DNA from: JAXDBV01 sp034678415
GTDB lineage: Bacteria > Bacteroidota > Bacteroidia > Bacteroidales > VadinHA17
Reading direction: 5' to 3'
Assembly (NCBI GenBank): GCA_034678415.1
Contig: JAXDBV010000216.1
Span: forward strand, 1-39,629
Length of the DNA: 39,629 nucleotides
Shown here: positions 1-8,309 of the stretch, in pieces
Layout of the letters: each line of letters starts with the position of its first letter
How positions within the stretch are numbered: position 1 is the stretch's first letter
Position numbers and translations under genes: made by a program
The notes under the pieces: model-generated
Database searches by the model: none
What the model was told of the DNA's origin: nothing
What the model saw: only the letters and a program-made list of their open reading frames with translations

Positions 1-558
1 CACGATGGTATGGATACGTGCCGGCTGGTTATTCTTGTCGTATTCAATGGTAACCTGTGATTTGGAATCGGGTCTGAGGTATTTCATTTTCTTTCCTTCG
101 CGACGGATGGCCGCCAGTTCCTTAAGAAGGATATGGCTAAGCACGGAAGCGACGGGCATGAAGTCGTCGGTCTCGCGGCAGGCATAACCAAACATCATTC
201 CCTGGTCGCCGGCGCCCTGGTCTTCAGGTTTCTTTCGGATAACGCCGCGGATGATATCGGGTGATTGTTCGTGAATAGTGGATATCACGCCGCACGAATC
301 GGCGTCGAACATCAGTTCCGGACGGGTATAACCGATCCTGCGGATTATTTCACGGGCGATCGTTTGAACATCCACATACGTTTTGGTTCTCACTTCACCG
401 CTGAGCACAACAAGCCCGGTGGTCACGAGCGTTTCCAGGGCAACCTTTGATTCGGGATCACGACGAAGGAACTCATCCAGCAGGGCATCTGAAATCTGGT
501 CGGCAATCTTATCGGGGTGACCTTCAGATACGGATTCAGACGTAAATAAATATGCCAT
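1..558 (-). CDS. metK: S-adenosylmethionine synthetase, N-terminal part (truncated by window edge)
   Basis: Makes S-adenosylmethionine from methionine and ATP in the cytosol. The first 186 codons are present; the remainder lies beyond position 1. The start ATG at 558 gives MAYLFTSESVSEGHPDK, the family N-terminus, with the GHPDK ATP/Mg-binding motif at residues 13-17. The signature GAGDQGMMFGYA begins at residue 115. Another ATG at 566 is out of frame. No strong Shine-Dalgarno sequence is seen. The 5' leader carries a SAM-II-like aptamer (628-676), which suggests feedback control by the product. Identity is certain from the motifs; the regulation is inferred. Confidence 0.97.
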   Translation of the reverse strand, partial: MAYLFTSESVSEGHPDKIADQISDALLDEFLRRDPESKVALETLVTTGLVVLSGEVRTKTYVDVQTIAREIIRRIGYTRPELMFDADSCGVISTIHEQSPDIIRGVIRKKPEDQGAGDQGMMFGYACRETDDFMPVASVLSHILLKELAAIRREGKKMKYLRPDSKSQVTIEYDKNNQPARIHTIV

Positions 559-627
559 ATATGCATTCAGTAATAAATTCAACAATCCAACGAAAAGGGG
601 AAAACTGACTGTGAAACAGAATGGAAT

Positions 628-676
628 ACTGTTTTAGCATTTTTTTCTGTGGTTGCAATCAGTCAAATTTTTCCAC
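628..676 (-). promoter_or_regulatory. SAM-II-like riboswitch aptamer upstream of metK
   Basis: Read on the minus strand, a GTGG/CCAC stem (676-673 with 652-649) encloses a 20-nt loop containing ATTTGACTGATTGCAA. The loop's ACTG (663-660) can pair with CAGT (631-628), which directly follows GCTAAAA (638-632). This H-type pseudoknot layout, the loop ending in ATTGCAA just before the 3' strand of P1, and the GCTAAAA run before P2 all resemble the SAM-II (metA motif) class as I remember it. Its size of 49 nt matches the roughly 52-nt known aptamer. The 3' end lies 69 nt from the metK ATG. P1 is short, so a covariance-model score is needed to settle the class. Confidence 0.6.
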
Positions 677-681
677 GGGCA

Positions 682-713
682 CAAATGTTGCTAAATAAAA
701 TTATTTTACCAAA
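682..713 (-). promoter_or_regulatory. Putative promoter of the metK riboswitch transcript
   Basis: On the minus strand TTTG (713-710), a 20-nt spacer and AACATTTG (689-682) fit the Bacteroidota -33/-7 pattern TTTG...TAnnTTTG with one mismatch in the -7 box. Transcription would begin a few bases before P1 of the aptamer, as expected for a compact riboswitch leader. Confidence 0.45.
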
Positions 714-827
714 TGAATTGTAATAAAATATTCTCACAGGATGCGGAGCGCCCTGCGGATCCGTTAAAAACCATTTCATCCAAAGTAAAGTGCAAATACA
801 ATGGCAAGTAACTGGTGAGTGGATGGT

Positions 828-1742
828 TCAGTTTTTTGTCAGTTTCTGGAACACCTCTTCGAGGCTTTTTTCCTGTTGCTGGAGGGAGAGTACCTGGATA
901 TTCCTCTTCACAGCCAGGTTGAACAGGTCGCCACGGATGTCTCTGTCGGCACCGCTTTGGATAAGCCAGCGGCGTTCGTCGAGGGGTACAATCCTTACCA
1001 CTCCTGCGATTTCTTCCAGTGTGGCTTTATCCAGACGGGTATTGAACTCAACAAGGATGGTTTGAAGCATATCCCTGGAGTGTTGGATGATATTCCGGGC
1101 TTCATCATCTGCCACGATACGTCCATGGTTGATGATGATGATCCTGTGGCAAATAGCTTCCACCTCCTGCATGATATGGGTAGAGAGGAGAACTGTTTTT
1201 TCTTTTCCGGCTTCTGAAATAAGGTTCCTTATCTCGATAATCTGGTTGGGGTCAAGCCCGGAGGTTGGTTCATCGAGGATGAGCACTGCCGGATTGTGGA
1301 TCAGTGCCTGTGCCAGGCCAACCCTCTGACGAAATCCTTTTGAGAGGGCACCGATCTTTTTCTTCTGCTCGGGAACCAGTCCTGTCAGCTCAACGATTTC
1401 GTCGATCCTGTTTTTTATCTGCTGCCCCTGTTTATAAATACCGGCCACATACCTCAGGTATTCCCGTACATACATTTCCGGGTAGAGGGGATTGTTCTCT
1501 GAAAGGTATCCGATATTTCTTCTAACCCCGAGTGTATCATCCAGCACATTATGCCCTAACACTTCCACAGTGCCGGCATCGGGAGACAGGTAGCCGGTGA
1601 GGATCTTCATCATGGTTGTCTTGCCGGCGCCGTTCGGCCCGATAAAGCCGGCAATCTGCCCCAATTTGATGGAAAATGATACTCCGTCAAGCGCTTTCTG
1701 GTTGCCATACTTCTTGTCAACGTTATCAACCTTGATAGACAT
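828..1742 (-). CDS. gldA: GldA-type ABC transporter ATP-binding protein
   Basis: Cytoplasmic ATPase subunit of an ABC transporter of the GldA family. In gliding Bacteroidota GldA works with the membrane proteins GldF and GldG, which are not in this window. The ATG at 1742 gives MSIKVDNVDKKYG, the family start; extending to 1856 adds 38 residues unlike the family and runs past the -7 element at 1782-1789. Visible in 304 residues: Walker A GPNGAGKT (35-42), signature LSKGF (133-137), Walker B VLILDEP (153-159), switch His189, and a C-terminal extension typical of GldA. The family also occurs in non-gliding species, so gliding is not implied. Confidence 0.88.
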   Translation of the reverse strand: MSIKVDNVDKKYGNQKALDGVSFSIKLGQIAGFIGPNGAGKTTMMKILTGYLSPDAGTVEVLGHNVLDDTLGVRRNIGYLSENNPLYPEMYVREYLRYVAGIYKQGQQIKNRIDEIVELTGLVPEQKKKIGALSKGFRQRVGLAQALIHNPAVLILDEPTSGLDPNQIIEIRNLISEAGKEKTVLLSTHIMQEVEAICHRIIIINHGRIVADDEARNIIQHSRDMLQTILVEFNTRLDKATLEEIAGVVRIVPLDERRWLIQSGADRDIRGDLFNLAVKRNIQVLSLQQQEKSLEEVFQKLTKN

Positions 1743-1781
1743 AATCAGTGGAAACGATTGAAACAATAAAACTGATGCCTT

Positions 1782-1789
1782 CAAAAGTA
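1782..1789 (-). promoter_or_regulatory. gldA -7 element TACTTTTG
   Basis: Exact TAnnTTTG match on the minus strand, 39 nt before the gldA ATG. No clear -33 TTG is seen. It supports the 1742 start over the longer reading frame. Confidence 0.45.
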
Positions 1790-1984
1790 TCATTTTTTCC
1801 TGAAACCTGCTTCTGAAGGAGGATTTACTGACCGGAAACGGACAGCAGTGTCTCATATTGATTCAGTTTTAACGAATATTTAACATTGTTAAAATGTTAT
1901 TATCCTTATGTATATCAGTTAATTGTGCGGGTTGGCATGAATAATGCAGGAAAAATATGCAGAACAAGCAATGGTTCATCAGTC

Positions 1985-2416
1985 ATGAAAACAACGATTC
2001 AGATGCTTTTATGCCGGTCGTTACTGGTGATCTTCCTGGCGGGTCTCCTGTGGCTACCGGCAAGGGGACAGAAGAAAACAACCGATGCTACGAAAAAAGA
2101 GAATATCAGCGAGCTGGTGAAGATTCTGAAACATGATCTTGTTTCGCAAAAGAACAAGGATCTGTATATTAAAGTGTATGATGCGGCATATGATTCCTTT
2201 CCGAAGATGTTGGAGTCGGGGCTTGAAGGCTGGGCAATGGATCCCTTTTGTTCGTGTCCCGTAAGGATTGAAACAAAAGCAGAAGGGTATTATGTTGCCG
2301 GATCTTCGGAATCGTTGTCGGATAAAGGGAAGCATGATAAAACCCATAAAGGGGAGAGAAAACATACCCTCTACGGGGATGTAACGGTGGTGCCGGCATA
2401 TTTAAGAAACAAGTAG
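1985..2416 (+). CDS. Small secreted protein of unknown function
   Basis: Function not recognised. From ATG 1985 the protein has 143 residues: a basic N-terminus, a hydrophobic stretch (about residues 8-25) and a likely signal-peptidase site near ARGQ, then a Lys-rich polar region and a central segment containing GWAMDPFCSCPV with a CxC pair. The frame is open further upstream (ATG at 1937), but the later start places the signal peptide at the N-terminus. It is probably periplasmic or exported. A strong rho-independent terminator 85 nt downstream separates it from the CHAT gene, so it looks monocistronic. Confidence 0.6.
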   Translation: MKTTIQMLLCRSLLVIFLAGLLWLPARGQKKTTDATKKENISELVKILKHDLVSQKNKDLYIKVYDAAYDSFPKMLESGLEGWAMDPFCSCPVRIETKAEGYYVAGSSESLSDKGKHDKTHKGERKHTLYGDVTVVPAYLRNK

Positions 2417-2502
2417 TTTTTTCATACCCTCTTCCGGGCCGGATTATACTGAACACTATACACGGTCCGGACATAGCGCAATCAATACAAGTCTTTTAGG
2501 TG

Positions 2503-2540
2503 AGAAAGGGCGTCTCTTTTGAGATGCCCTCTTTCTTTTA
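2503..2540 (+). terminator. Rho-independent terminator
   Basis: AGGGCGTCTC (2507-2516) and GAGATGCCCT (2521-2530) form a 10-bp stem with one G-U pair and a TTTT loop, followed by the T-rich CTTTCTTTTA. It ends the 1985-2416 transcript and lies upstream of the CHAT-gene promoter. Confidence 0.8.
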
Positions 2541-2565
2541 TTGGCTCCGTTTTCACCCGGCCGGA

Positions 2566-2594
2566 TTGGGTTTGCTATTCATTTCCTACATTTG
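2566..2594 (+). promoter_or_regulatory. Promoter of the TPR-CHAT gene
   Basis: TTG (2566-2568), an 18-nt spacer and TACATTTG (2587-2594) match the Bacteroidota pattern TTG-N17-23-TAnnTTTG. The ATG at 2625 follows after 30 nt. The promoter lies inside the longer open frame and so supports the downstream start. Confidence 0.6.
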
Positions 2595-2624
2595 TATATA
2601 TTATACAGCACAAAATCATCGTAT

Positions 2625-5501
2625 ATGAGGGTATTTATTTTTTTCCTGGCCGTATTGATTCCATTCAGCGCCCAGGCCCAGATCAAGGATCTCCTGAAGA
2701 AGGTGAAGATACCTGTCACCGGTCAGGAGATTATCAATACAGGAAAACGGTTAACGGTGAAATACCTTACGGAGTCGAGGAACAATTATGATCCCACGGA
2801 TTTTAATTATGCTGTTTCATTCAGCGATAATTCCGGTGTGTTTGAGTCGGAAGAGAAGTACAGACGGTATGAGAAGGGCTTGTTATATGCCCTCAGTCCG
2901 GAAAGTCTCGAATCGAGAACAGAGACGGAAAGGGCAGATGATTACAATGATGTCGGGGAAGTATTGTATGCTTCCGGCAAATTCAAGTCAGCAGAGGTCT
3001 CATTCCTGGCTGCCCGACTGATTCATGTTGCCGGGGAAAGGGAAGAAACCAAGAAGGGTGCGCTGGTGATCAGTAACCTGGGTCTGCTCTACCATACAAC
3101 AGGTCGGTTGTCAAAAGCGGAAGAGCTAACCACCAGGGCGCTGGAGATAAGGAAAGGCCTGGGCGACCTGGATGGCTATGGAGCGTCGCTGAACAACCTT
3201 GCCGTGCTCTACAAGGATCTGGGGAGATACTCCGAAGCGGAGAGCTGTTTTGATGAATCAATCAGCCTTACACGAGAAACAAAAGGAGCCAACAGTACGG
3301 CTTATGCCATTATATTGAACAATAAGGCGATTCTGTACCAGGTATTGGGCAAGTATAAAGATGCGGAAGAACTGCTGCTCGAGGCAATAAAAACTGCAGG
3401 TGAGGAACTGAAGGAGAAGTCGGTGAACTATGTCAGGATGAAGGTTAACCTGGCAATGTTGTACCAGCTGCAGGAACGGTTTGCTGAAGCGGAGACGATC
3501 TACCAGGAAGCAATTGACATCAAGAAGAAAAGGCTTGGCACTGCACATCCCGATTATGCGGTGTTGCTCAGGAATCTTGCATCGCTGTATATGGCACAGG
3601 GAAGGCACGACAAGGTGGAACCGCTGTTAACCGAAGCCATCGATATTTACAGGAAGAAATTTGGTGAAAAGCACCATGTATATGCTAATGCGCTGGCCGA
3701 TCTGGGCAAGTTTCTTCTTTTCAAGGGCCTTACAGAACAAGCCTATCCATTCCTTTCTCAGGCCATTGACATACAGAGGGAACAGCTGGGCGCACATCAT
3801 CCGGCACTGACCGATACACGCGAAGCCATGGCAGTGCTGGAATGGAAGAATCAGAACTGGCCGGATGCCAATGCGCATTACCGCGAGGTGATGAATGAAT
3901 ACATGTACCAGGTAAGAACCTATTTCCCGGCCATGAGCGAATATGACAAATCAAGGTTCTGGGAGCTGACCTATCCGCGGTTCCAGCGTTTTTTTACCTT
4001 TGTTCTGGATGCCCGTTCTCATGATCCTTCCCTGGCAAATGATTTGTACAATTATCATCTGGCCACAAAAGCCCTCCTGCTCAACTCCACCAGCAAGGTA
4101 AAGAACAGGATTCTTACAAGCGGTAATGTCGAATTGGTGGACAGATACCGTGACTGGCTTGATATGAAAGAGAACCTGGCAAGGCTTTATACCTTGTCGA
4201 AGGAGGAGCTGGAAACGGAGAAGATAAACCTCGATTCATTGGAAAATGTGGCGAACCAGAAGGAGAAAGAACTGACAAAAGCTTCCGAGGTCTTTGCCCG
4301 GGGGTATGAAAGCAAAACCACCGGATTTCAGGAGATTGCCTCCATACTGTCGTCTGATGAGGCATGTGTGGATATTATCCGGTTGAAGAAATACAATTAC
4401 CTGGTACCGGATACATCGGTATGGTATGTCACCGTGGTATTGAAACCGGGATTGTCGGCGGTACCGGAAATCTATGTCAATGAATACGGAAACCAACTGG
4501 AGAAGTTTTATATAAGGAAGTACCGCACGGCCATGCAGCGTGCCATGGAAGACCAATATTTCCGTGACATTTTCTGGCAACAGGTGGAGGGCCCTGTCAC
4601 GCCATTCCGACGCTTGTATGTTTCCCTGGACGGAATATATAACCAGATAAATCTGAATACCTTACAGGCATCATCCGGAAAGTATCTTATCGATGAGAAG
4701 GACCTTGTGCTGGTTACCAATGCGAAAGATGTGATCTCGTTTAAAACGAAAGGATTTGTCAGAAAAGCTGAGAAACGGTCGGCTGTTCTGGTTGGTAACC
4801 CGGATTATGCTATGGATTTTGACTTGAACAAGATGAAGTCTCTTCCCCTGCCCGAATTGCCGGAAACGGAAATAGAAGTTAAGAAGATCAGTGATCAGCT
4901 CATATCCAGAGGCTGGAAGGTTCAGTCGTTTCTGAAACGGGATGCTACCGAAGGGAAGATAAGAATGCTGAGTCAGCCGGTGGTATTGCATGTGGCCACC
5001 CACGGGTTCTTCCTTTCCGACCTGCAGAGAGACAGCAAAGAAAAGGTGTTCGGTATTGAACCGTTGCGCGCGGCCGAGAATCCTCTCCTCCGGTCAGGAC
5101 TACTGTTGACTGGGGCTGACAATACTCTTCAGGATATCAGGACCACCGGCACACAACGCACCGATGACGGTGTTCTGAATGCCTATGAAGCCATGATCAT
5201 GGATCTTGATCATACGGAGCTGGTGGTGTTGAGTGCATGCGAGACGGGACTGGGGGAAATCATTAACGGTGAAGGGGTGTACGGACTGCAACGGGCACTC
5301 CAAATTGCAGGTGCATCAACAGTACTTATCAGCCTCTGGCAGGTGAGCGATGAGATCACCCAGGACCTGATGGTACGATTTTATAAAAAATGGCTGGATA
5401 CCGGCAATAAGCAGGCAAGTTTTACCAAAGCACAACTTGAAATAAAACAGAAATACCCGGCTCCCTTTTACTGGGGTGCTTTTGTGATGGTGAATAATTA
5501 G
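2625..5501 (+). CDS. Secreted TPR-repeat protein with C-terminal CHAT (caspase-like) domain
   Basis: The protein has 958 residues. The ATG at 2625 gives MRVFIFFLAVLIPFSAQAQ, a clear signal peptide, so the product should leave the cytoplasm. Residues about 80-430 hold tandem TPR-like helical pairs (recurring A.LY...GRY.EAE patterns). A helical linker follows to about 620, then a CHAT domain to the C-terminus. Both expected dyad residues are present: His793 in VATHGFF and Cys872 in LSACETGLGE. CHAT domains belong to the caspase/separase clan; TPR-CHAT proteins are widespread and mostly uncharacterised. No adjacent partner or substrate gene is evident: the downstream neighbour is a convergent stress protein. 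Protease activity is inferred from the intact dyad. Confidence 0.88.
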   Translation: MRVFIFFLAVLIPFSAQAQIKDLLKKVKIPVTGQEIINTGKRLTVKYLTESRNNYDPTDFNYAVSFSDNSGVFESEEKYRRYEKGLLYALSPESLESRTETERADDYNDVGEVLYASGKFKSAEVSFLAARLIHVAGEREETKKGALVISNLGLLYHTTGRLSKAEELTTRALEIRKGLGDLDGYGASLNNLAVLYKDLGRYSEAESCFDESISLTRETKGANSTAYAIILNNKAILYQVLGKYKDAEELLLEAIKTAGEELKEKSVNYVRMKVNLAMLYQLQERFAEAETIYQEAIDIKKKRLGTAHPDYAVLLRNLASLYMAQGRHDKVEPLLTEAIDIYRKKFGEKHHVYANALADLGKFLLFKGLTEQAYPFLSQAIDIQREQLGAHHPALTDTREAMAVLEWKNQNWPDANAHYREVMNEYMYQVRTYFPAMSEYDKSRFWELTYPRFQRFFTFVLDARSHDPSLANDLYNYHLATKALLLNSTSKVKNRILTSGNVELVDRYRDWLDMKENLARLYTLSKEELETEKINLDSLENVANQKEKELTKASEVFARGYESKTTGFQEIASILSSDEACVDIIRLKKYNYLVPDTSVWYVTVVLKPGLSAVPEIYVNEYGNQLEKFYIRKYRTAMQRAMEDQYFRDIFWQQVEGPVTPFRRLYVSLDGIYNQINLNTLQASSGKYLIDEKDLVLVTNAKDVISFKTKGFVRKAEKRSAVLVGNPDYAMDFDLNKMKSLPLPELPETEIEVKKISDQLISRGWKVQSFLKRDATEGKIRMLSQPVVLHVATHGFFLSDLQRDSKEKVFGIEPLRAAENPLLRSGLLLTGADNTLQDIRTTGTQRTDDGVLNAYEAMIMDLDHTELVVLSACETGLGEIINGEGVYGLQRALQIAGASTVLISLWQVSDEITQDLMVRFYKKWLDTGNKQASFTKAQLEIKQKYPAPFYWGAFVMVNN

Positions 5502-5745
5502 GTCATACGGGCGGCAGATGGCAGAGCAGGAGGGATACAAAGCTCGGGTAGAAGATAACGGATCTTAAGGAAGGGAGATATGCCATATCCACTCAACAGG
5601 ATTGAATCATTCCCTGTATTTCGGACGAATGCATTTGGGTTGTATGTTCTGTTTAATCTTCCCGGCCAATCCCAACGCAGCCTGACATTGTTGACAAGGC
5701 CTGATGTATTCTTCAGGTCAGGAGGAGACGGAGAGGAGGGTATTC

Positions 5746-6591
5746 TTATCCATACATATACTGGGCTACCTTTGCATAGCTGGATTTGGGATTGATGCAA
5801 AGGACCGGGATCTTGTATTCATTGGCAATGATCCGTTGCTCCATTGCCCCGAGCACGTAGTCATAAAAGTTAATATTCTTCGTGGTCATGATCATGATCA
5901 GGTCAGCATGTATCTCCCTGGCAAAACGGATTGTCTCCCTGGAAAAGGCAGTATTCTTTCTGGCTACATGAATCTCATAATCAATACTATTCTGGATAAG
6001 GAACTTTATGGCAAAATTCAGATTGGTATTGATCTTTTTCAACAGGGCTTTGTCAGTGACATTATCCCTCAGGATATGAATTTTTGATTCGAAGTATTTT
6101 CCCAGGTAGATGGCCATGTATAGTTTTTCCTTGTTTTCCAGTCTGAAGTCGATCGGGAACACGATATTATGATATTTTTCCATATCCGTGGGTTTGTCCT
6201 GCACCACGAGGAACGGAATTTTTGATCCGACGATCACCCTGAGTGCATAGCTGCCGAACATTTTCTGTGTTCCCTTGATGCCATGTGTTCCCATGATAAC
6301 AAGGTTGGCGCCCCGGTCGGATGCATAATCGGAGATTTCATTGAAAATACTTCCCTCCCGGATCAAGGTACGGGGTTTCAGGTTATATTCCTTCTCGGTT
6401 TTTTCCGCGATCTCTTCCAGCCGGGCAGCGGCATTTTCCTTTACTGCAGGTTTTGTACCTGATTTAACTATATGCAACAGTTCAATATCGTTATCCACGT
6501 TGCGTGCAATCTTGATACCATGAACCAGTGCACACTCGGCCAGGTATGAAAAATCCCATGGAACCACGATAAGTTTACTGTCTTTTTCCAT
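5746..6591 (-). CDS. Universal stress protein, tandem UspA domains
   Basis: Cytosolic nucleotide-binding stress protein of 281 residues made of two Usp domains (about 1-135 and 140-275). The first keeps the N-terminal Asp13 in PWDFS and a phosphate loop GTHG...GS (101-114), but with eight rather than nine residues before the GS. The second is more divergent and lacks a clear G-2X-G-9X-G motif, as is common in tandem Usps. The start ATG at 6591 begins the first strand (KLIVVPWDFS). Its promoter is not obvious: only a one-mismatch TATTTTTC is seen upstream. It is convergent with the CHAT gene across a 244-bp gap with no recognisable feature. Confidence 0.9.
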   Translation of the reverse strand: MEKDSKLIVVPWDFSYLAECALVHGIKIARNVDNDIELLHIVKSGTKPAVKENAAARLEEIAEKTEKEYNLKPRTLIREGSIFNEISDYASDRGANLVIMGTHGIKGTQKMFGSYALRVIVGSKIPFLVVQDKPTDMEKYHNIVFPIDFRLENKEKLYMAIYLGKYFESKIHILRDNVTDKALLKKINTNLNFAIKFLIQNSIDYEIHVARKNTAFSRETIRFAREIHADLIMIMTTKNINFYDYVLGAMEQRIIANEYKIPVLCINPKSSYAKVAQYMYG

Positions 6592-6743
6592 ACTGTTCAG
6601 ACATTAGGAAGGAAGTAAATTTAAGAGATTCCTTTGATTTTAAGAAAAATAATTCAGCCTTCATTCATGAATCGATCGGGCATAAAAAGGCTATTATAAA
6701 TGAGGGGAGAACGGGTTTAGGCATACTTTCTCCTCAAAAATCG

Positions 6744-6751
6744 TATTTTTG
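6744..6751 (+). promoter_or_regulatory. asnS -7 element TATTTTTG
   Basis: Exact TAnnTTTG match ending 16 nt before the asnS ATG, implying a leader of only about ten bases. No convincing -33 TTG is seen at the usual spacing. Confidence 0.5.
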
Positions 6752-6767
6752 GGGAAATTTACTCTGA

Positions 6768-8162
6768 ATGATCAAATCGAGGACGAAAATCAAGGATCTT
6801 TTGAGATCCGTGGAGTATGGCAAGGAGTTCACCATCAAGGGATGGGTAAGGACCAAGAGAGACAGCAAACAGGTAGCATTTGTCAATATCAATGATGGAT
6901 CGACCATCCACATGATGCAGGTGGTGGTTGATCTTGGTAAGTTCAGCGATGAAGTGCTGAAACAGATAACCACCGGTGCCTGTCTTTCCGTGAAAGGGGT
7001 ACTGATGCGATCGGCCGGTAAAGGCCAGGCCGTTGAGGTGCATGCCTCTGATATTGAAGTATACGGTACGGCGGATGCCGAAACATACCCATTGCAGAAA
7101 AAGGGACATTCCCTCGAATTCCTGAGGGAGAATGCCCACCTGCGTCCACGGACAAATACCTTTGGTGCCATATTCCGTATCCGGCATGCCATGGCCTTTG
7201 CCATTCATAAATTCTTTAACGACAAGGGATTCTTTTACCTTCATACCCCCATCATTACCGGTTCAGATGCCGAAGGTGCAGGTGAAATGTTCCGTGTGTC
7301 GATATTGGATCCTCTTAACCCACCGAAGACTGAAGACGGGAAGGTGGACTTTACGAAGGACTTCTTTGGCAAAGATACGAAACTAACTGTTTCAGGACAG
7401 CTGGAGGGTGAGCTGGGGGCCCTCGCATTGTCAGAGATCTATACCTTCGGTCCGACATTCCGTGCCGAGAACTCAAATACTCCAAGGCATCTGGCCGAGT
7501 TCTGGATGATAGAACCGGAGATGGCCTTCTATGATATTGATGACAACATGGATTTGGCCGAAGAATTCGTGAAATTCCTGGTGGGATATGCCCTGGAATA
7601 TTGCATGGATGACCTGGAATTTCTACAAAAGATGTATGATCCGGAGCTGGTAGGACGTCTCCGTTTTGTGCTGGAAAGCCCGTTTGTGAGAATGGGATAT
7701 ACGGAAGCAATAGAGATCCTGAAGAATGCGAATCAGGCATTTGAGTTTCCTGTTTATTGGGGTGCTGACCTGCAATCGGAACATGAGCGATACCTGGTTG
7801 AGAAGCATTTCAGGAGGCCGGTGATACTGACCGATTACCCGAAGGAGATCAAGGCCTTCTATATGAAACAGAATGATGATGGAAAGACGGTGAGAGCGAT
7901 GGATGTGCTTTTCCCGCGGATCGGGGAGATTATGGGCGGTTCGCAGCGGGAAGAGGATCATGACCGGTTGTCCAAGCGCATAAGGGAACTGAACCTGCCA
8001 ATGAAGGACCTGTGGTGGTACCTCGACACCAGGAAGTTCGGCACTGCACCACACAGCGGTTTCGGCCTTGGTTTTGAAAGACTCATCCTTTTTATCACCG
8101 GGATGGGGAATATAAGGGATGTAATCCCTTTTCCCAGAACACCGAAAAACGCGGAATTTTAA
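6768..8162 (+). CDS. asnS: Asparaginyl-tRNA synthetase
   Basis: Class IIb synthetase charging tRNA-Asn in the cytosol; 464 residues, the usual length. An N-terminal OB-fold anticodon-binding domain (about 15-105) precedes the catalytic core. Motif 2 is seen as TFRAENSNTPRHLAEFWMIE and motif 3 as GFGLGFER (431-438). The AsnRS-type insertion around KDFFGK is present after GAGEMF, which separates it from AspRS and LysRS. The ATG at 6768 lies 16 nt after a -7 element. It is followed by rpoN in the same direction, an order common in Bacteroidota. Confidence 0.98.
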   Translation: MIKSRTKIKDLLRSVEYGKEFTIKGWVRTKRDSKQVAFVNINDGSTIHMMQVVVDLGKFSDEVLKQITTGACLSVKGVLMRSAGKGQAVEVHASDIEVYGTADAETYPLQKKGHSLEFLRENAHLRPRTNTFGAIFRIRHAMAFAIHKFFNDKGFFYLHTPIITGSDAEGAGEMFRVSILDPLNPPKTEDGKVDFTKDFFGKDTKLTVSGQLEGELGALALSEIYTFGPTFRAENSNTPRHLAEFWMIEPEMAFYDIDDNMDLAEEFVKFLVGYALEYCMDDLEFLQKMYDPELVGRLRFVLESPFVRMGYTEAIEILKNANQAFEFPVYWGADLQSEHERYLVEKHFRRPVILTDYPKEIKAFYMKQNDDGKTVRAMDVLFPRIGEIMGGSQREEDHDRLSKRIRELNLPMKDLWWYLDTRKFGTAPHSGFGLGFERLILFITGMGNIRDVIPFPRTPKNAEF

Positions 8163-8224
8163 GTTTGTATACCACTTCTTTTTATCCACCTTCCCGGGTG
8201 CCTGCCATAGTATAGTGGCGGATG

Positions 8225-8248
8225 AGCCTAAAAAATGGCTTTTTTTTT
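8225..8248 (+). terminator. Possible weak terminator after asnS
   Basis: AGCC (8225-8228) and GGCT (8237-8240) can pair around an A-rich loop and are followed by a run of nine T (8240-8248). The stem is only 4 bp, so termination would be weak. It sits between asnS and rpoN. Confidence 0.35.
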
Positions 8249-8309
8249 ATAAATTAGCTGTGTATTAAACGGATGTTGAATATGTCCGGTATTACAGCAG
8301 GAGAAGGGT

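Noticed and set aside
1743..1856. Longer N-terminus for gldA
   Set aside because: The added residues are unrelated to the family and the -7 element lies inside them.
5502..5745. Possible gene in the gap between the CHAT and universal stress genes
   Set aside because: Open frames on both strands are short, run into the neighbouring gene as shadows, and show no signal, domain or start context. A CCTGA/TCAGG hairpin here is too short to call.
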